Positions 44,253 through 52,168 of a stretch of 64,000 nt of DNA are shown one piece after another. The notes under the pieces were generated by a model. It saw nothing but the letters and a program-made list of their open reading frames with translations. It made no database searches and had not been told where the DNA came from. The position numbers were made by a program, and so were the translations under genes. How positions within the stretch are numbered: the stretch's first letter is position 1; the number at the start of each line of letters is the position of its first letter. Source of the stretch: Streptomyces sp. XY006 (GTDB lineage Bacteria; Actinomycetota; Actinomycetes; Streptomycetales; Streptomycetaceae); the NCBI RefSeq assembly GCF_002237655.1, contig NZ_NOKT01000029.1, forward strand, positions 45,333 to 109,332, read 5' to 3'.

Positions 44253-44924
44253 GTGAAGCGCCGCACCCTGCCCGTCCTCGCCACCCTGTCGACAGTGGCG
44301 GCACTGCTGCTGACGGCCTGCGGCAGCGGGGACGACAAGTCGGCCGCCAACGACAAGATCGCAGGAGCCGACCAGGGGGCTAAGACGCCGAGGGAGTCCG
44401 CCGACCCGTCAGCGGCCGAGGCCGGCGACAAGCCGGACGGCGTGGACTTGTCCCTGCCGAAGGACATGAACCTCGTCTTCGACTGGCAGAAGCCGAAGGA
44501 CCCGAACGAGGCGGCTGCGATGGATGACGCCGCGAACTTCGTCCGGGCGATCTACCGGGGCGTGCACAAGCGCACATCCAATGACGCGGCCGTGACCGCC
44601 TACTCCACAGCCGGCGGTCTGCACTACGCAAAGACACAGATCGACGGCCGAATCGACGGCGGCTGGACGGCCACCGGCACCCGGCGCCACTACCAGGCCA
44701 CCACGCGCTCGGCCCCGAACGGCAAGTCGGTAGAAGTCGCGTTCTGCGTGGACTCGAGCAAGTTCTACGGCAAGGAGATCAAGACCGGAAAGGTCTTGAA
44801 GAGCAAGCCCAGCATCTCAGACTTCGACTACTTCAAGATCATCATGGTCAAGGTCCCTACGAGCGACGCTCTCTGGCAGGCTTCCAAGGTGTTCGTCGAG
44901 ACCAAGGTGGCGAAGTGCCAGTGA
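44253..44924 (+). CDS. Lipoprotein, family A, third copy
   Basis: A 223-residue lipoprotein with lipobox LLLTACGSG. The mature domain closely resembles the 38784 product (SLPKDMNLVFDW, DDAANFVRAIYRG, GGWTATGTRRHYQATT, VAFCVDSSKFYGKE, LWQASKVFVETKVAKC). The GTG at 44253 follows CACGGGAG. Its upstream region resembles that of 38784 (shared TCAGTGCTCGTAC), but the palindrome has decayed. It overlaps the next gene by 10 nt, the same coupled arrangement as 39717-40361 but with a family A instead of a family B lipoprotein. Confidence 0.8.
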   Translation: MKRRTLPVLATLSTVAALLLTACGSGDDKSAANDKIAGADQGAKTPRESADPSAAEAGDKPDGVDLSLPKDMNLVFDWQKPKDPNEAAAMDDAANFVRAIYRGVHKRTSNDAAVTAYSTAGGLHYAKTQIDGRIDGGWTATGTRRHYQATTRSAPNGKSVEVAFCVDSSKFYGKEIKTGKVLKSKPSISDFDYFKIIMVKVPTSDALWQASKVFVETKVAKCQ

Positions 44925-46006
44925 GCGGGGCAACGCGTACCGCCTTCCGCGCAAGCGCACTCATCCTGACGCTGACCTTCGGCACTCTCAGCCTCACGGG
45001 ACCGGCGCATGCTGAGGAGCCAATGCCGAACGACCAGGGCGCCGGCAGGGAACAAGAAGGCGGCAAAGACAACACCGGCATCTACGCCGCCGCCCGCATC
45101 CAGTACTCCGGATCCGTCACCAAAGACGGCAGCACCGGGAACGTGGCATCCACGGACCTCAACTGGACGCCGCCACCCTGCTGGTACGCCCCGTACTTGG
45201 GCGCCAAGGACTTCAAGAAGAAGATGTCCGAGGACCTCGAGCGCCAGCTGAGCACACCCGGCATGGGTGGAACCGCGGGTTCGGCGCTGGGCCAGACCAA
45301 GCGTCACTACGAGGACGAGTTCGGCTGGGACGGAAGCCCCGGCTACAAGGACTACAACGTCGAGAACGACGGCAAGGGCATGTTCTGGGCCGGCGTCGAG
45401 AATCCGAACGAGCCGGACTACCTCAAGCGGACCTCGTGCACCGACCTGCCCTTCTGGGTGGAGAACGGCGAGGCACCACCGGCCCGCTACGAGGAGGCCA
45501 TCAAGCCCGAGATGCTCGCCGCCCTCGCGTACCAGCACATGGAGCTGCCGGACACGAAGGTCACCCTCGCGCCCGAGGCGGAGACCAAGGTGAACCTGCC
45601 GACGTGGGCCTGGCTCGACAAGGCCGTCTTCGACGAGGTCCAGGCAACCGCGGCCATCAACGTCCCCGGCTTCAACATTCAGGCCACCACCACCGCCAAG
45701 CCGGTCTCCCTCAAACTGCAGCCCGGCACCGAGGACGCCGAGACCTACCCCGCCTCCGGCGAGTGCGTCATCAACGCCGACGGCTCCATCGGCGAGCCGT
45801 ACGCCAAGGGCAAGGCCGACCAGACCCCGCCCTGCGGCCTCAAGTACCTCCGCTCCTCCGGCAACGGCACGTTCAAGCTGCAGGCCACCATCACCTGGGA
45901 CATCGCCTGGACAGGCACGGGCGGCACAGGCGGCGACCTCCCGAACGGCACATTCGGCAACGAACAAGCAGTCACCGTCCAGGAGATCCAGTCCGTCAAC
46001 CGCTGA
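44915..46006 (+). CDS. Secreted protein, family C, second copy
   Basis: A 363-residue exported protein with a signal peptide ending near GPAHAEEP. It parallels the 40361 protein: DLNWTPPPCWYAPYLGAKDF, PFWVENGEAPPARYEEAIKP, VNLPTWAWLDKAVFDEVQAT, then a nearly identical last ~90 residues. Two N-terminal-half cysteines (PPCWY and SCTDLPF) and two more in the C-terminal part may pair. The GTG overlaps the preceding lipoprotein gene by 10 nt. No catalytic motif is recognised. Confidence 0.78.
   Translation: MPVSGATRTAFRASALILTLTFGTLSLTGPAHAEEPMPNDQGAGREQEGGKDNTGIYAAARIQYSGSVTKDGSTGNVASTDLNWTPPPCWYAPYLGAKDFKKKMSEDLERQLSTPGMGGTAGSALGQTKRHYEDEFGWDGSPGYKDYNVENDGKGMFWAGVENPNEPDYLKRTSCTDLPFWVENGEAPPARYEEAIKPEMLAALAYQHMELPDTKVTLAPEAETKVNLPTWAWLDKAVFDEVQATAAINVPGFNIQATTTAKPVSLKLQPGTEDAETYPASGECVINADGSIGEPYAKGKADQTPPCGLKYLRSSGNGTFKLQATITWDIAWTGTGGTGGDLPNGTFGNEQAVTVQEIQSVNR
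45725..46006 (+). repeat. Near-identical 282-bp repeat, copy 2
   Basis: Matches 41132-41413 with three differences, all near the 3' end of the segment (at the GGCACGG/GGCACAG region and one later base). Confidence 0.88.
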
Positions 46007-46142
46007 TCCGGCACACCCGGCCCTACCTGTGGGGATCCCTTCACGGCAGCAACACCGAACCTCTGCACATGCCCGTCAGGCCCGTCCCGCCCTTGTGGTG
46101 AGACGGGTCCTCACGTCCTGATTGCCTATGTTCCGCGAGCAG

Positions 46143-46156
46143 TTCGCCCTGGCGAA
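46143..46156. promoter_or_regulatory. Shared palindromic element, copy 3
   Basis: TTCGC-CCTG-GCGAA, then GATA after 15 nt and GACTGAGCCTTTG as in copy 2. It lies 64 nt before a truncated lipoprotein frame and about 200 nt before the WXG100 gene at 46363. Confidence 0.75.
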
Positions 46157-46220
46157 ACCAGCGACCCCAGCGATAGCGTTTGGGCGTTTGACTGAGCCTT
46201 TGCCTCACGGGGGAGCCGTT

Positions 46221-46355
46221 TTGAACCGCCAGTCCCTTCCCGCCATCGCCACCGCGCCGGTCCCGTCGTCCAAGCCTCCGCCTTGGCGCCGCGAATGCTC
46301 ACAAACCCGGCAGATGGCCGTCACGCGGCATCCGCGCGAGAAGCGAGAGGACTGA
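46221..46355 (+). pseudogene. Truncated family B lipoprotein leader
   Basis: A TTG start with the same upstream sequence as the 39717 gene encodes LNRQSLPAIATAPVPSSKPP and continues as 44 residues of unrelated sequence to a stop 7 nt before the WXG100 gene. The lipobox and mature domain are gone. It now forms a leader reading frame between the shared promoter element and the WXG100 operon. Confidence 0.58.
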
Positions 46356-46362
46356 ACATCGC

Positions 46363-46668
46363 ATGGCAGGCGACTCCGACCTGATAGTCAACGTCGATCT
46401 CCTCGTGAAGTCGGAATCCAGACTCAAGAGCATTCACAAAGAGCTCAAGAACCTGAACAACCGAAAAGACGACATGAACCCCTATTGGGGCAGCGGTGAA
46501 ATAGCAGACGCCATGGGAGAGTTCGTCGACAACTGGGACGATCACCGCAGCAAACTGCTTGAGAACCTCGAAGGGGTGAGCGGGCTGGTGAAGTCGACGA
46601 TCGACGGCTTCACCGGTGCGGACAAGCAGCTGGCCGATGAGCTGCGGAAGGCAAGGAAGAAGAAGTGA
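46363..46668 (+). CDS. WXG100-like protein heading type VII operon 1
   Basis: A 101-residue helical protein. The turn between the two helices carries NPYWGSGEIADAMGEFVDNW, with W-G in the WXG100 position. The C-terminus has FTGADKQLADELRKARKKK, a pattern shared by the other WXG100 proteins here. The first 80 residues match the N-terminal part of the 41460 fusion. Its stop overlaps the start of the following large protein by 4 nt (GTGA), so it is probably co-translated with it and may be its secretion partner. Confidence 0.82.
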   Translation: MAGDSDLIVNVDLLVKSESRLKSIHKELKNLNNRKDDMNPYWGSGEIADAMGEFVDNWDDHRSKLLENLEGVSGLVKSTIDGFTGADKQLADELRKARKKK

Positions 46669-48017
46669 CGACCCCTTCCAAGGCCCGCCCGCGCGACTGG
46701 CACCCCCTCGCCGACTCCGATCCCGTACCGGGGGACCCGGAGGAGATCCGCCGCGAGGTCCGGCACATGAAATCGGTCGCGAGTTCGCTCCGCGAACAGA
46801 CGAAGATGCTGCGTGGGATCGGCAACGACAACGAGCTCAAGGGGAAGTGCGCCACCAAGCTCAAGGACGAAGCCGACGATCTCGAGAAGCGTCTCGGCCA
46901 AGTGGCGGACCGTTACGAGCGGGTCCACGGCCACCTGACCAACTGGGCCAACGATCTGGAGGACCTCCAGACCGAGGCCGACAAGGTTCTGGCCAACGCG
47001 AAGAGGGAGCAGGAGAACCTCGAAGCGGATAAGGCCAAGAAGGATTCCGGCGACGATTCCAAACCCAGCCCTTCGCCCAGTGGGACGAAGAGCGACCCGC
47101 TTCAGGACTACCGGGACCAGCTCGAACGCATCAAGGGCGACCGTGACGAGCGCGCCCGCCACCACGCCGGCAAGATCCGCGACCAGTTGGACGACGCCAT
47201 CGAGGACAGCCTCTGGGACGACTTCAAGGGCTGGATCCACGACAACATCGACACGATCAAAGTCGTGTTGGACGCCCTGGGCTGGGCAGCGACGATCATT
47301 GGCGTCGTCGCACTGTTCATTCCCGGTCTGAACGTCCTGGCCCTCGCACTCGGCGGCATCATCCTCGGCGCGCGAGCGCTCCTCGCGGCAGCCGGCGAGG
47401 CGTCCTGGATGGAGGTGGCGATGGACTCGATCGGCCTGCTGACCATGGGCGCCGGACGAGCCGGCCTCACCATGTTGAAGGGCGCCAACGCCGCGACGAA
47501 GACCGCCGCCGTCGCCTCCCGCACCTCCCGCCTCAAGACCGGTCTGGCCGCGCACAAGTCGATGATGAACTCGCTCCAGAGGGCCATCGCCAATACTGGG
47601 GACGAGGGCGCGAAGAAATTCTACAAAGACCTGCTCACCTACACGCGGAAGAAGATCTCAGGCGAAGCGGGGCTCGTGACCAAGGAACTCCCTCAGCCGA
47701 GCGCAGCGTCCAAGTGGGCGCACCTCGGGGACGACGAGCTCGCCGCCCATGCCTCCCAGTTCGCCAAGAACAAGACCGCCTTCCCGGACGCGGCCGTAGG
47801 GAACACCGCGAAGGCTCGGGCCGGGTACGGCATTTCCATGGCCGCCATCTACGCTGGAGCCGGCGCCGACGCCACGGACAAGGTCTTCGGCCAGAGCGAC
47901 GCCTGGAGTGCGGCGTCCAAGGGAACGGACGGAGTTCTCCCCGACAAGTGGTCCAGCGACGGCTACAACGACTGGAAAGAAAACACATGGAAAGCGCCGA
48001 TCGGCTCCACGTGGTGA
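46665..48017 (+). CDS. Large type VII-secreted-like protein, operon 1
   Basis: A 450-residue protein. The start, DWHPLADSDPVPGDPEEIRR, followed by ~110 residues of heptad-rich helix, resembles the N-terminal T7SS-signal region found on actinobacterial polymorphic effectors. A charged Ser/Pro linker (about 130-145) precedes a second helical segment and a hydrophobic region (about 205-265: TIIGVVALFIPGLNVLALAL). The C-terminal ~180 residues (from AAHKSMMNSLQRAI to WKAPIGSTW) show no recognised toxin motif. It may be a membrane-active effector or a structural substrate. Confidence 0.73.
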   Translation: MTTPSKARPRDWHPLADSDPVPGDPEEIRREVRHMKSVASSLREQTKMLRGIGNDNELKGKCATKLKDEADDLEKRLGQVADRYERVHGHLTNWANDLEDLQTEADKVLANAKREQENLEADKAKKDSGDDSKPSPSPSGTKSDPLQDYRDQLERIKGDRDERARHHAGKIRDQLDDAIEDSLWDDFKGWIHDNIDTIKVVLDALGWAATIIGVVALFIPGLNVLALALGGIILGARALLAAAGEASWMEVAMDSIGLLTMGAGRAGLTMLKGANAATKTAAVASRTSRLKTGLAAHKSMMNSLQRAIANTGDEGAKKFYKDLLTYTRKKISGEAGLVTKELPQPSAASKWAHLGDDELAAHASQFAKNKTAFPDAAVGNTAKARAGYGISMAAIYAGAGADATDKVFGQSDAWSAASKGTDGVLPDKWSSDGYNDWKENTWKAPIGSTW

Positions 48018-48045
48018 GTGCCGGCACAGGGAGTGTGAAAGTCGC

Positions 48046-48435
48046 ATGACATCGCAGGGGAACACTTCGGGCTCCCTCGTCGACCGACTGGGCGGTGGGG
48101 CCGTGGCACTGGCCCGTCTGTGTAGCATCGTGCCTTTTGTCTACCTTTTCGTCTACGTCGGTGGCGCTTTCCTCATCCCCAAGTCACTGGGCCCTGCGTG
48201 GGTCTGGCTCCAGCGGGGCGTCGTCTCGGCCGCCATCGTGTGTCTGCTGGTTCTCTTCCTCCAGAACCCGCGGCCGGAAAGCCGCCCCGCCGGCCTGACC
48301 CACGCGATGGCCATTTCCTTCATGCTGGTCCTGCCTGCGATCGTCACCGGTTACTGGGTGGGCGTTTTCGGGGCGCTCGTGACGCCGGTTCTCGTGTTGT
48401 GCTCCGCGATCTGGGGAAAGGCTCGACGTGCCTGA
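48046..48435 (+). CDS. Four-helix membrane protein, operon 1
   Basis: A 129-residue protein with four hydrophobic helices (IVPFVYLFVYVGGAFLI; GVVSAAIVCLLVLFL; MAISFMLVLPAIVTGYW; VFGALVTPVLVLCSAIW). It follows the large protein by 28 nt and overlaps the next gene by 8 nt. In this position it could be an immunity protein against a membrane-active effector or a secretion accessory; neither can be shown. The ATG at 48046 is chosen over an upstream frame that overlaps the preceding gene. Confidence 0.68.
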   Translation: MTSQGNTSGSLVDRLGGGAVALARLCSIVPFVYLFVYVGGAFLIPKSLGPAWVWLQRGVVSAAIVCLLVLFLQNPRPESRPAGLTHAMAISFMLVLPAIVTGYWVGVFGALVTPVLVLCSAIWGKARRA

Positions 48436-49060
48436 GACAATCGACACCACGGCCGCAGCGCCCACCGGCTACAACCTCGTTCAGCCACCAGGCTGGGACA
48501 TGATCCCGCTGCGGGAGGGGACGAGCGAGGCGATCAAGCGCATCGTCGACCGTTCCGTTGACGAGCTTCCGGACGACATCCCCAGGGACGACCTCGCCAA
48601 GGCGCGCATGGAACTCATCAAGCGGCTCAAGAGAGTCGCCCGGCAGGCCCGCGAATCGCGCGCCATGGACCTCCACCTGCCGGTCGAGCGGGTGGACGGC
48701 ATGGCTCTCCCGGCCTCCTTCATCGTCTCCGAGCCACTCACCGTTCCGGCGGTCGGCCTGGACGCCGGTCTGGTACTGAGCTCCCTGCGCCCGGATGCCT
48801 CGCAGAGTGAGGAGATCACCATCGACGGGGCGACCGGATTCCGTGTGGACGGCGTGGCACAGCCCGACATCGCCAGGGACGTCGAGTTCGCCTCCCGGCG
48901 CGTCGAATACCTCCTCCAGATCCCGGACTCGGCCCCGCCCAAGTGGCTGACGATCTCCTTCAGCACCATCGCGGACGGCAGGCCGGACGGCGAGATGGCG
49001 GAGCTCCTGGTCGACCTCTTCGACGCCGTGATGACGACGTTCCGCTGGAGCCATTCATGA
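48428..49060 (+). CDS. Partner protein with PPGW N-terminus, operon 1
   Basis: A 210-residue soluble protein of unknown function. It begins with a short disordered stretch and VQPPGWDMIPLREGTSEAIK, followed by a helical part (KARMELIKRLKRVARQARES) and a beta-rich half ending LVDLFDAVMTTFRWSHS. The 51494 protein has the same plan (VPPDWFDLMADGT, then helix, then strands), and a C-terminal fragment survives at 43303-43423. Recurrence behind WXG100 and large-substrate genes suggests a chaperone or immunity role. The GTG start overlaps the upstream gene by 8 nt; its stop overlaps 49057 by 4 nt. Confidence 0.7.
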   Translation: MPETIDTTAAAPTGYNLVQPPGWDMIPLREGTSEAIKRIVDRSVDELPDDIPRDDLAKARMELIKRLKRVARQARESRAMDLHLPVERVDGMALPASFIVSEPLTVPAVGLDAGLVLSSLRPDASQSEEITIDGATGFRVDGVAQPDIARDVEFASRRVEYLLQIPDSAPPKWLTISFSTIADGRPDGEMAELLVDLFDAVMTTFRWSHS

Positions 49061-49647
49061 AGTTTGTGGACACGGACTCGGAGACACTCCAGTGGTTTCC
49101 GACCCATATGCGCTGGAGCAGCGAGGGCGAGCGGGAGGAATGGGCGGAGCTCTGCGCCCTCGCGGTCCTGCACGCGCATGAGGAGAAACCCAGGCGCCGC
49201 AGGATCAAAGGCCTCCGCGAGCTCCTGTCCGCGTTCGTCGCGGACTTCTCGAAGCTGACCCCGGCGGACCAGGCCTTCTTGTTCATCCCGTACCCCGACG
49301 AACTGCCGGTTCCGGCGTTCCTCCTCCTGGCCGAGAGCGAGGGCGACCGCGACGCCACCCTGCGCCAGATCGTCCAGGCCGACGCCGGGAACGTAGTCCG
49401 CCCCGTGGAGGTGGACACGTTCACCACGGAACGCCTCGGCGAGGGCCTCCGCTCCACCCGCTACTGGGCCACGGTGGACGACCAGCTCATGGTCACGGTC
49501 CGCTACGGCTGGCGCGTGGAGCAGTCCGGCTTGGACCTGTGCCTCTACATGGTGTGGAACGACCCCGGCCGTATGGCGGCGTACGCGGACAGTGTGGACG
49601 AGTTCACCCACACCCTGTGGATCAACGAGGTTCAGAAAGCCGATTGA
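49057..49647 (+). CDS. Partner protein, last gene of operon 1
   Basis: A 196-residue soluble protein starting MKFVDTDSETLQWFPTHM. It aligns with the 43467 protein (helical N-terminal half, FLFIPYPDELPVPAFLLLAE, VTVRYGWRVEQSGLDLCLYM, and a C-terminal DEFTHTLW helix). Its function is unknown. The ATG overlaps the preceding stop by 4 nt, so all five genes of operon 1 are tightly packed. Confidence 0.7.
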   Translation: MKFVDTDSETLQWFPTHMRWSSEGEREEWAELCALAVLHAHEEKPRRRRIKGLRELLSAFVADFSKLTPADQAFLFIPYPDELPVPAFLLLAESEGDRDATLRQIVQADAGNVVRPVEVDTFTTERLGEGLRSTRYWATVDDQLMVTVRYGWRVEQSGLDLCLYMVWNDPGRMAAYADSVDEFTHTLWINEVQKAD

Positions 49648-49776
49648 CCGGACGGCCCCGGCACATGCCCGGCGTGACACCTGACGTCCCGACGGGTCAA
49701 CATCAGGGAAAGCTTCCGGCTTCGGGCAGGCGCCTTATGCCCAGCAACGCCCCAGATAGCCACCTTCGCGCGGCAG

Positions 49777-49790
49777 TTCGCAATGGCGAA
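49777..49790. promoter_or_regulatory. Shared palindromic element, copy 4
   Basis: TTCGC-AATG-GCGAA, then GATA after 15 nt. It lies 62 nt before a short truncated frame and about 245 nt before the WXG100 gene at 50035. Confidence 0.75.
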
Positions 49791-49852
49791 AGCAGCAGCA
49801 TCACCGATAGCGTCTACCTTCCGTAGGCCCACCGTCGGAAGGAGAGCGCGGC

Positions 49853-49990
49853 TTGAAGTGCAACTCTTTGCGCGTTGCTGGCGCGCCGACGAGGGCCGGC
49901 GACTCCGCCCACGAGGCGGCCTTCGGTGAACTCGTCGGCAGGCTTCCCGTCCGGCGTACCTCGCGGCGGGCCGCCAGGACCGAGTCCTGA
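49853..49990 (+). pseudogene. Second truncated lipoprotein-like leader frame
   Basis: A TTG start at the same distance from the shared element as in the 39717 gene encodes LKCNSLRVAGAPTRAG and runs for 45 residues without signal peptide or lipobox. It is probably another decayed family B leader left upstream of operon 2. The match to the lipoprotein start is weaker than for 46221. Confidence 0.42.
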
Positions 49991-50034
49991 TCCGGCCGCC
50001 TGCGGCAGACACGACTTCATTGCACGGGGACTCC

Positions 50035-50334
50035 ATGAGCGACTTGTACATCGACGGCGAGATGCTGAACCGGGTACGCCACAACCTCAGAGACATCGAC
50101 GAGCTCTTCGCCAAGCCGATCCACGCGATGGCGGACATCGACGCCAAGGCCATGGGGGCGTCCGACCTGGAACGCCGCATGGAGGAGTTCGGCGACGAAT
50201 GGTCCTACGGGATCAAGCAACTGCGTAAGTTCTCCAAGGGGGCCGCCAAAACCCTCGACACGATTGAGAAGGCTTTCGATCAGCTCGATCTGGACCTTGC
50301 CAAGGAGCTCTCGAAGGCGGCAAAGAAGAAGTGA
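50035..50334 (+). CDS. WXG100-like protein heading type VII operon 2
   Basis: A 99-residue helical protein. The central turn has FGDEWSYGIKQLRKF, with W in the WXG100 position. The C-terminus FDQLDLDLAKELSKAAKKK fits the motif shared with 27963, 46363 and 54525. The ATG at 50035 follows CACGGGGA. Its stop overlaps the next start by 4 nt. Confidence 0.8.
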   Translation: MSDLYIDGEMLNRVRHNLRDIDELFAKPIHAMADIDAKAMGASDLERRMEEFGDEWSYGIKQLRKFSKGAAKTLDTIEKAFDQLDLDLAKELSKAAKKK

Positions 50335-51497
50335 GTGCACCGACCGTCGACGACTTCCCAGTGCTGGGCTTCGTCCCTTGCCCCGGGGACCATGTAGCTG
50401 TAGACAAGGTAGCTGATTCGATTCGGCATACCGCGGACGCCCTGGGCGAGATCAAGCGTGTCCTCAAGGGCGCAGCGGACGGAGACTGGCGCGGAAAAGC
50501 CGCGATCGCGTTCCGGGAACTGCTTGACGACGACTTCCGGCCGAAGGTCGAGGACGCCTACGATTCGTTCGACAAGGCGAAGCGCGTCATCCAAGGCTGG
50601 TCCGACTACATGGAGGACAAGCAGAAGAAGGCCCGCAGTCTCGAACGGGAAGCCGCTGAAGCAAAGGCCGCGGCCGACAAGTCCAAGGACAAGGACGGGC
50701 CGGAGGCGGAGAAGAAGAAGCCGACCGGCTCCGGTGGCGACGACGCGGACCCCGTCGAAGAAGTCCGCAAGCGTGCCCGCACGCTTCACCATGACTATGA
50801 GGAAGAGGGCCGCAACGCCGCGAAGCGTTTGCAGAAGGCCATCGACATCGCGCCGAACGAGCCAGGGTTCTGGGAAAAGCTCGGCGAGAGTATCAGCAAA
50901 GCGCTCGATGCCATCGCCGACGCAGCGGCCTGGCTTCACGATCAAGCGATCGAAGTCCTCGGAAAACTGGCGCCACTGCTCGACCTCATCGGGGACATCG
51001 CCGGGCTGCTCAGCGCGGTGACCGGACTGCTCGCGCTCGTTCCCGGACTCCAGTTCCTCGGCGCTGCTTCACTTGTCCTCGCCGGAGTCGCTCTCGGCGC
51101 CCACTACCTTTCTGCGGTGGGCACGACCGGAAGCTTCGGCAAGGCATTGCTGACGAAGGACGTCATCATGGATGCCGTCGGATTCGGCTTGGGCAAGGTG
51201 GGCGCCAAGGTCGGCGAAGGGATTCTCGCCGCAGCAAAGGCCTCCGGAGCGCCCACCCGGATGGTGCCTCAACTCGTAGGGCCGGCCAAAGAGCTGCCCA
51301 TGGGCTACTTTCAACTGGCCGGAAGCACCTACGCCATGGGCCACAGCGAATTCATCTGGCGAACCGGACAGTACTTCACCACGTGGACCGGGAACGTCAT
51401 GACGGCTGAAGGCAGCGGTGACAGCGTCGAGACGCTGGGCAAGATCTTCTCCTGGGACTTCGGTCCTCTCACAGAAAAGCCGAAGGTCACCAATTGA
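50331..51497 (+). CDS. Large type VII-secreted-like protein, operon 2
   Basis: A 388-residue protein. The N-terminal ~110 residues form a WXG-like helical hairpin: VPCPGDHVAVDKVADSIRHT, then AADGDWRGKAAIAFRELLDD with W-R-G at the turn, then a long charged helix. A Lys/Glu-rich linker precedes another helix pair and a hydrophobic stretch (about 215-260: LLDLIGDIAGLLSAVTGLLA). The C-terminal ~120 residues have no recognised enzyme motif. The plan matches the 46665 protein although direct similarity is weak. It overlaps 51494 by 4 nt. Confidence 0.73.
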   Translation: MSAPTVDDFPVLGFVPCPGDHVAVDKVADSIRHTADALGEIKRVLKGAADGDWRGKAAIAFRELLDDDFRPKVEDAYDSFDKAKRVIQGWSDYMEDKQKKARSLEREAAEAKAAADKSKDKDGPEAEKKKPTGSGGDDADPVEEVRKRARTLHHDYEEEGRNAAKRLQKAIDIAPNEPGFWEKLGESISKALDAIADAAAWLHDQAIEVLGKLAPLLDLIGDIAGLLSAVTGLLALVPGLQFLGAASLVLAGVALGAHYLSAVGTTGSFGKALLTKDVIMDAVGFGLGKVGAKVGEGILAAAKASGAPTRMVPQLVGPAKELPMGYFQLAGSTYAMGHSEFIWRTGQYFTTWTGNVMTAEGSGDSVETLGKIFSWDFGPLTEKPKVTN

Positions 51498-52147
51498 GCA
51501 CCACGATCGATCCCGCGAGCATCACCCCCGGCGAGGTGAGTTTCTTCGTCCCGCCGGACTGGTTCGATCTCATGGCCGACGGAACCGACAGAGAGGCCAC
51601 CCGGGCACGGTGCGCCGAACTCGTCCGTCTCACCTACCCGAACACACCCGAGCAACGTAGACAGGAATTCACTGACGGCCTCCTTTACTGCTACGACAGG
51701 TTCCTCGCAGACGGTGTACTGATGTACGGGGTGATCACAGCTCCGCTGCCGAGTACCGGTACACAGGCCGCCTGGCAGGTCTACGGCGGTGTCGTCGCCG
51801 TGCCTGAGCGCCCGGACGAGATGGACCTCGGCGAGCTCCTGGCCCAGGTATTCGACCAGCGATTCGCCGACAAGATGGCATACGTCGAGAGATTCCCCAC
51901 CGACATGGGATTGGGCTTCGGCTTCATCTCCCAGCCCTCGGTAGCAGTCCCGCGCGACTGGGAGGGCGAGGTCGGCACCGAGTTGCGAACCGGTCTGGCC
52001 GGAGTGCTTACCTGTCCTGCAGACGGTGGTAAAGGACTCCTCGTCATCGGGACGAGTCTGGATCCCGACCAAGTGCGAGAGCTGGCCGGCCTGGTCGCGG
52101 TCATCGCCGGCCACTCGGTATTCACCTCCCGAACCCCGGGTGAATGA
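51494..52147 (+). CDS. Partner protein with PPDW N-terminus, operon 2
   Basis: A 217-residue soluble protein. It begins VSFFVPPDWFDLMADGTDRE, then helices, then a beta-rich half (WQVYGGVVAVPERPDEMD, and PSVAVPRDWEGEVGTEL). It has the same order as the 48428 protein and the same position, directly after the large substrate. Candidate roles are a dedicated chaperone or immunity protein. The TTG at 51494 gives the 4-nt overlap with the preceding stop. Confidence 0.7.
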   Translation: MSTTIDPASITPGEVSFFVPPDWFDLMADGTDREATRARCAELVRLTYPNTPEQRRQEFTDGLLYCYDRFLADGVLMYGVITAPLPSTGTQAAWQVYGGVVAVPERPDEMDLGELLAQVFDQRFADKMAYVERFPTDMGLGFGFISQPSVAVPRDWEGEVGTELRTGLAGVLTCPADGGKGLLVIGTSLDPDQVRELAGLVAVIAGHSVFTSRTPGE

Positions 52148-52168
52148 GCTGACGACACAGGAACGGAC

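Noticed and set aside
46665..51497. Polymorphic toxin domains in the two large type VII-like proteins
   Set aside because: No nuclease, ADP-ribosyltransferase, deaminase or peptidase motif was recognised in either C-terminus, so no toxin call is made.
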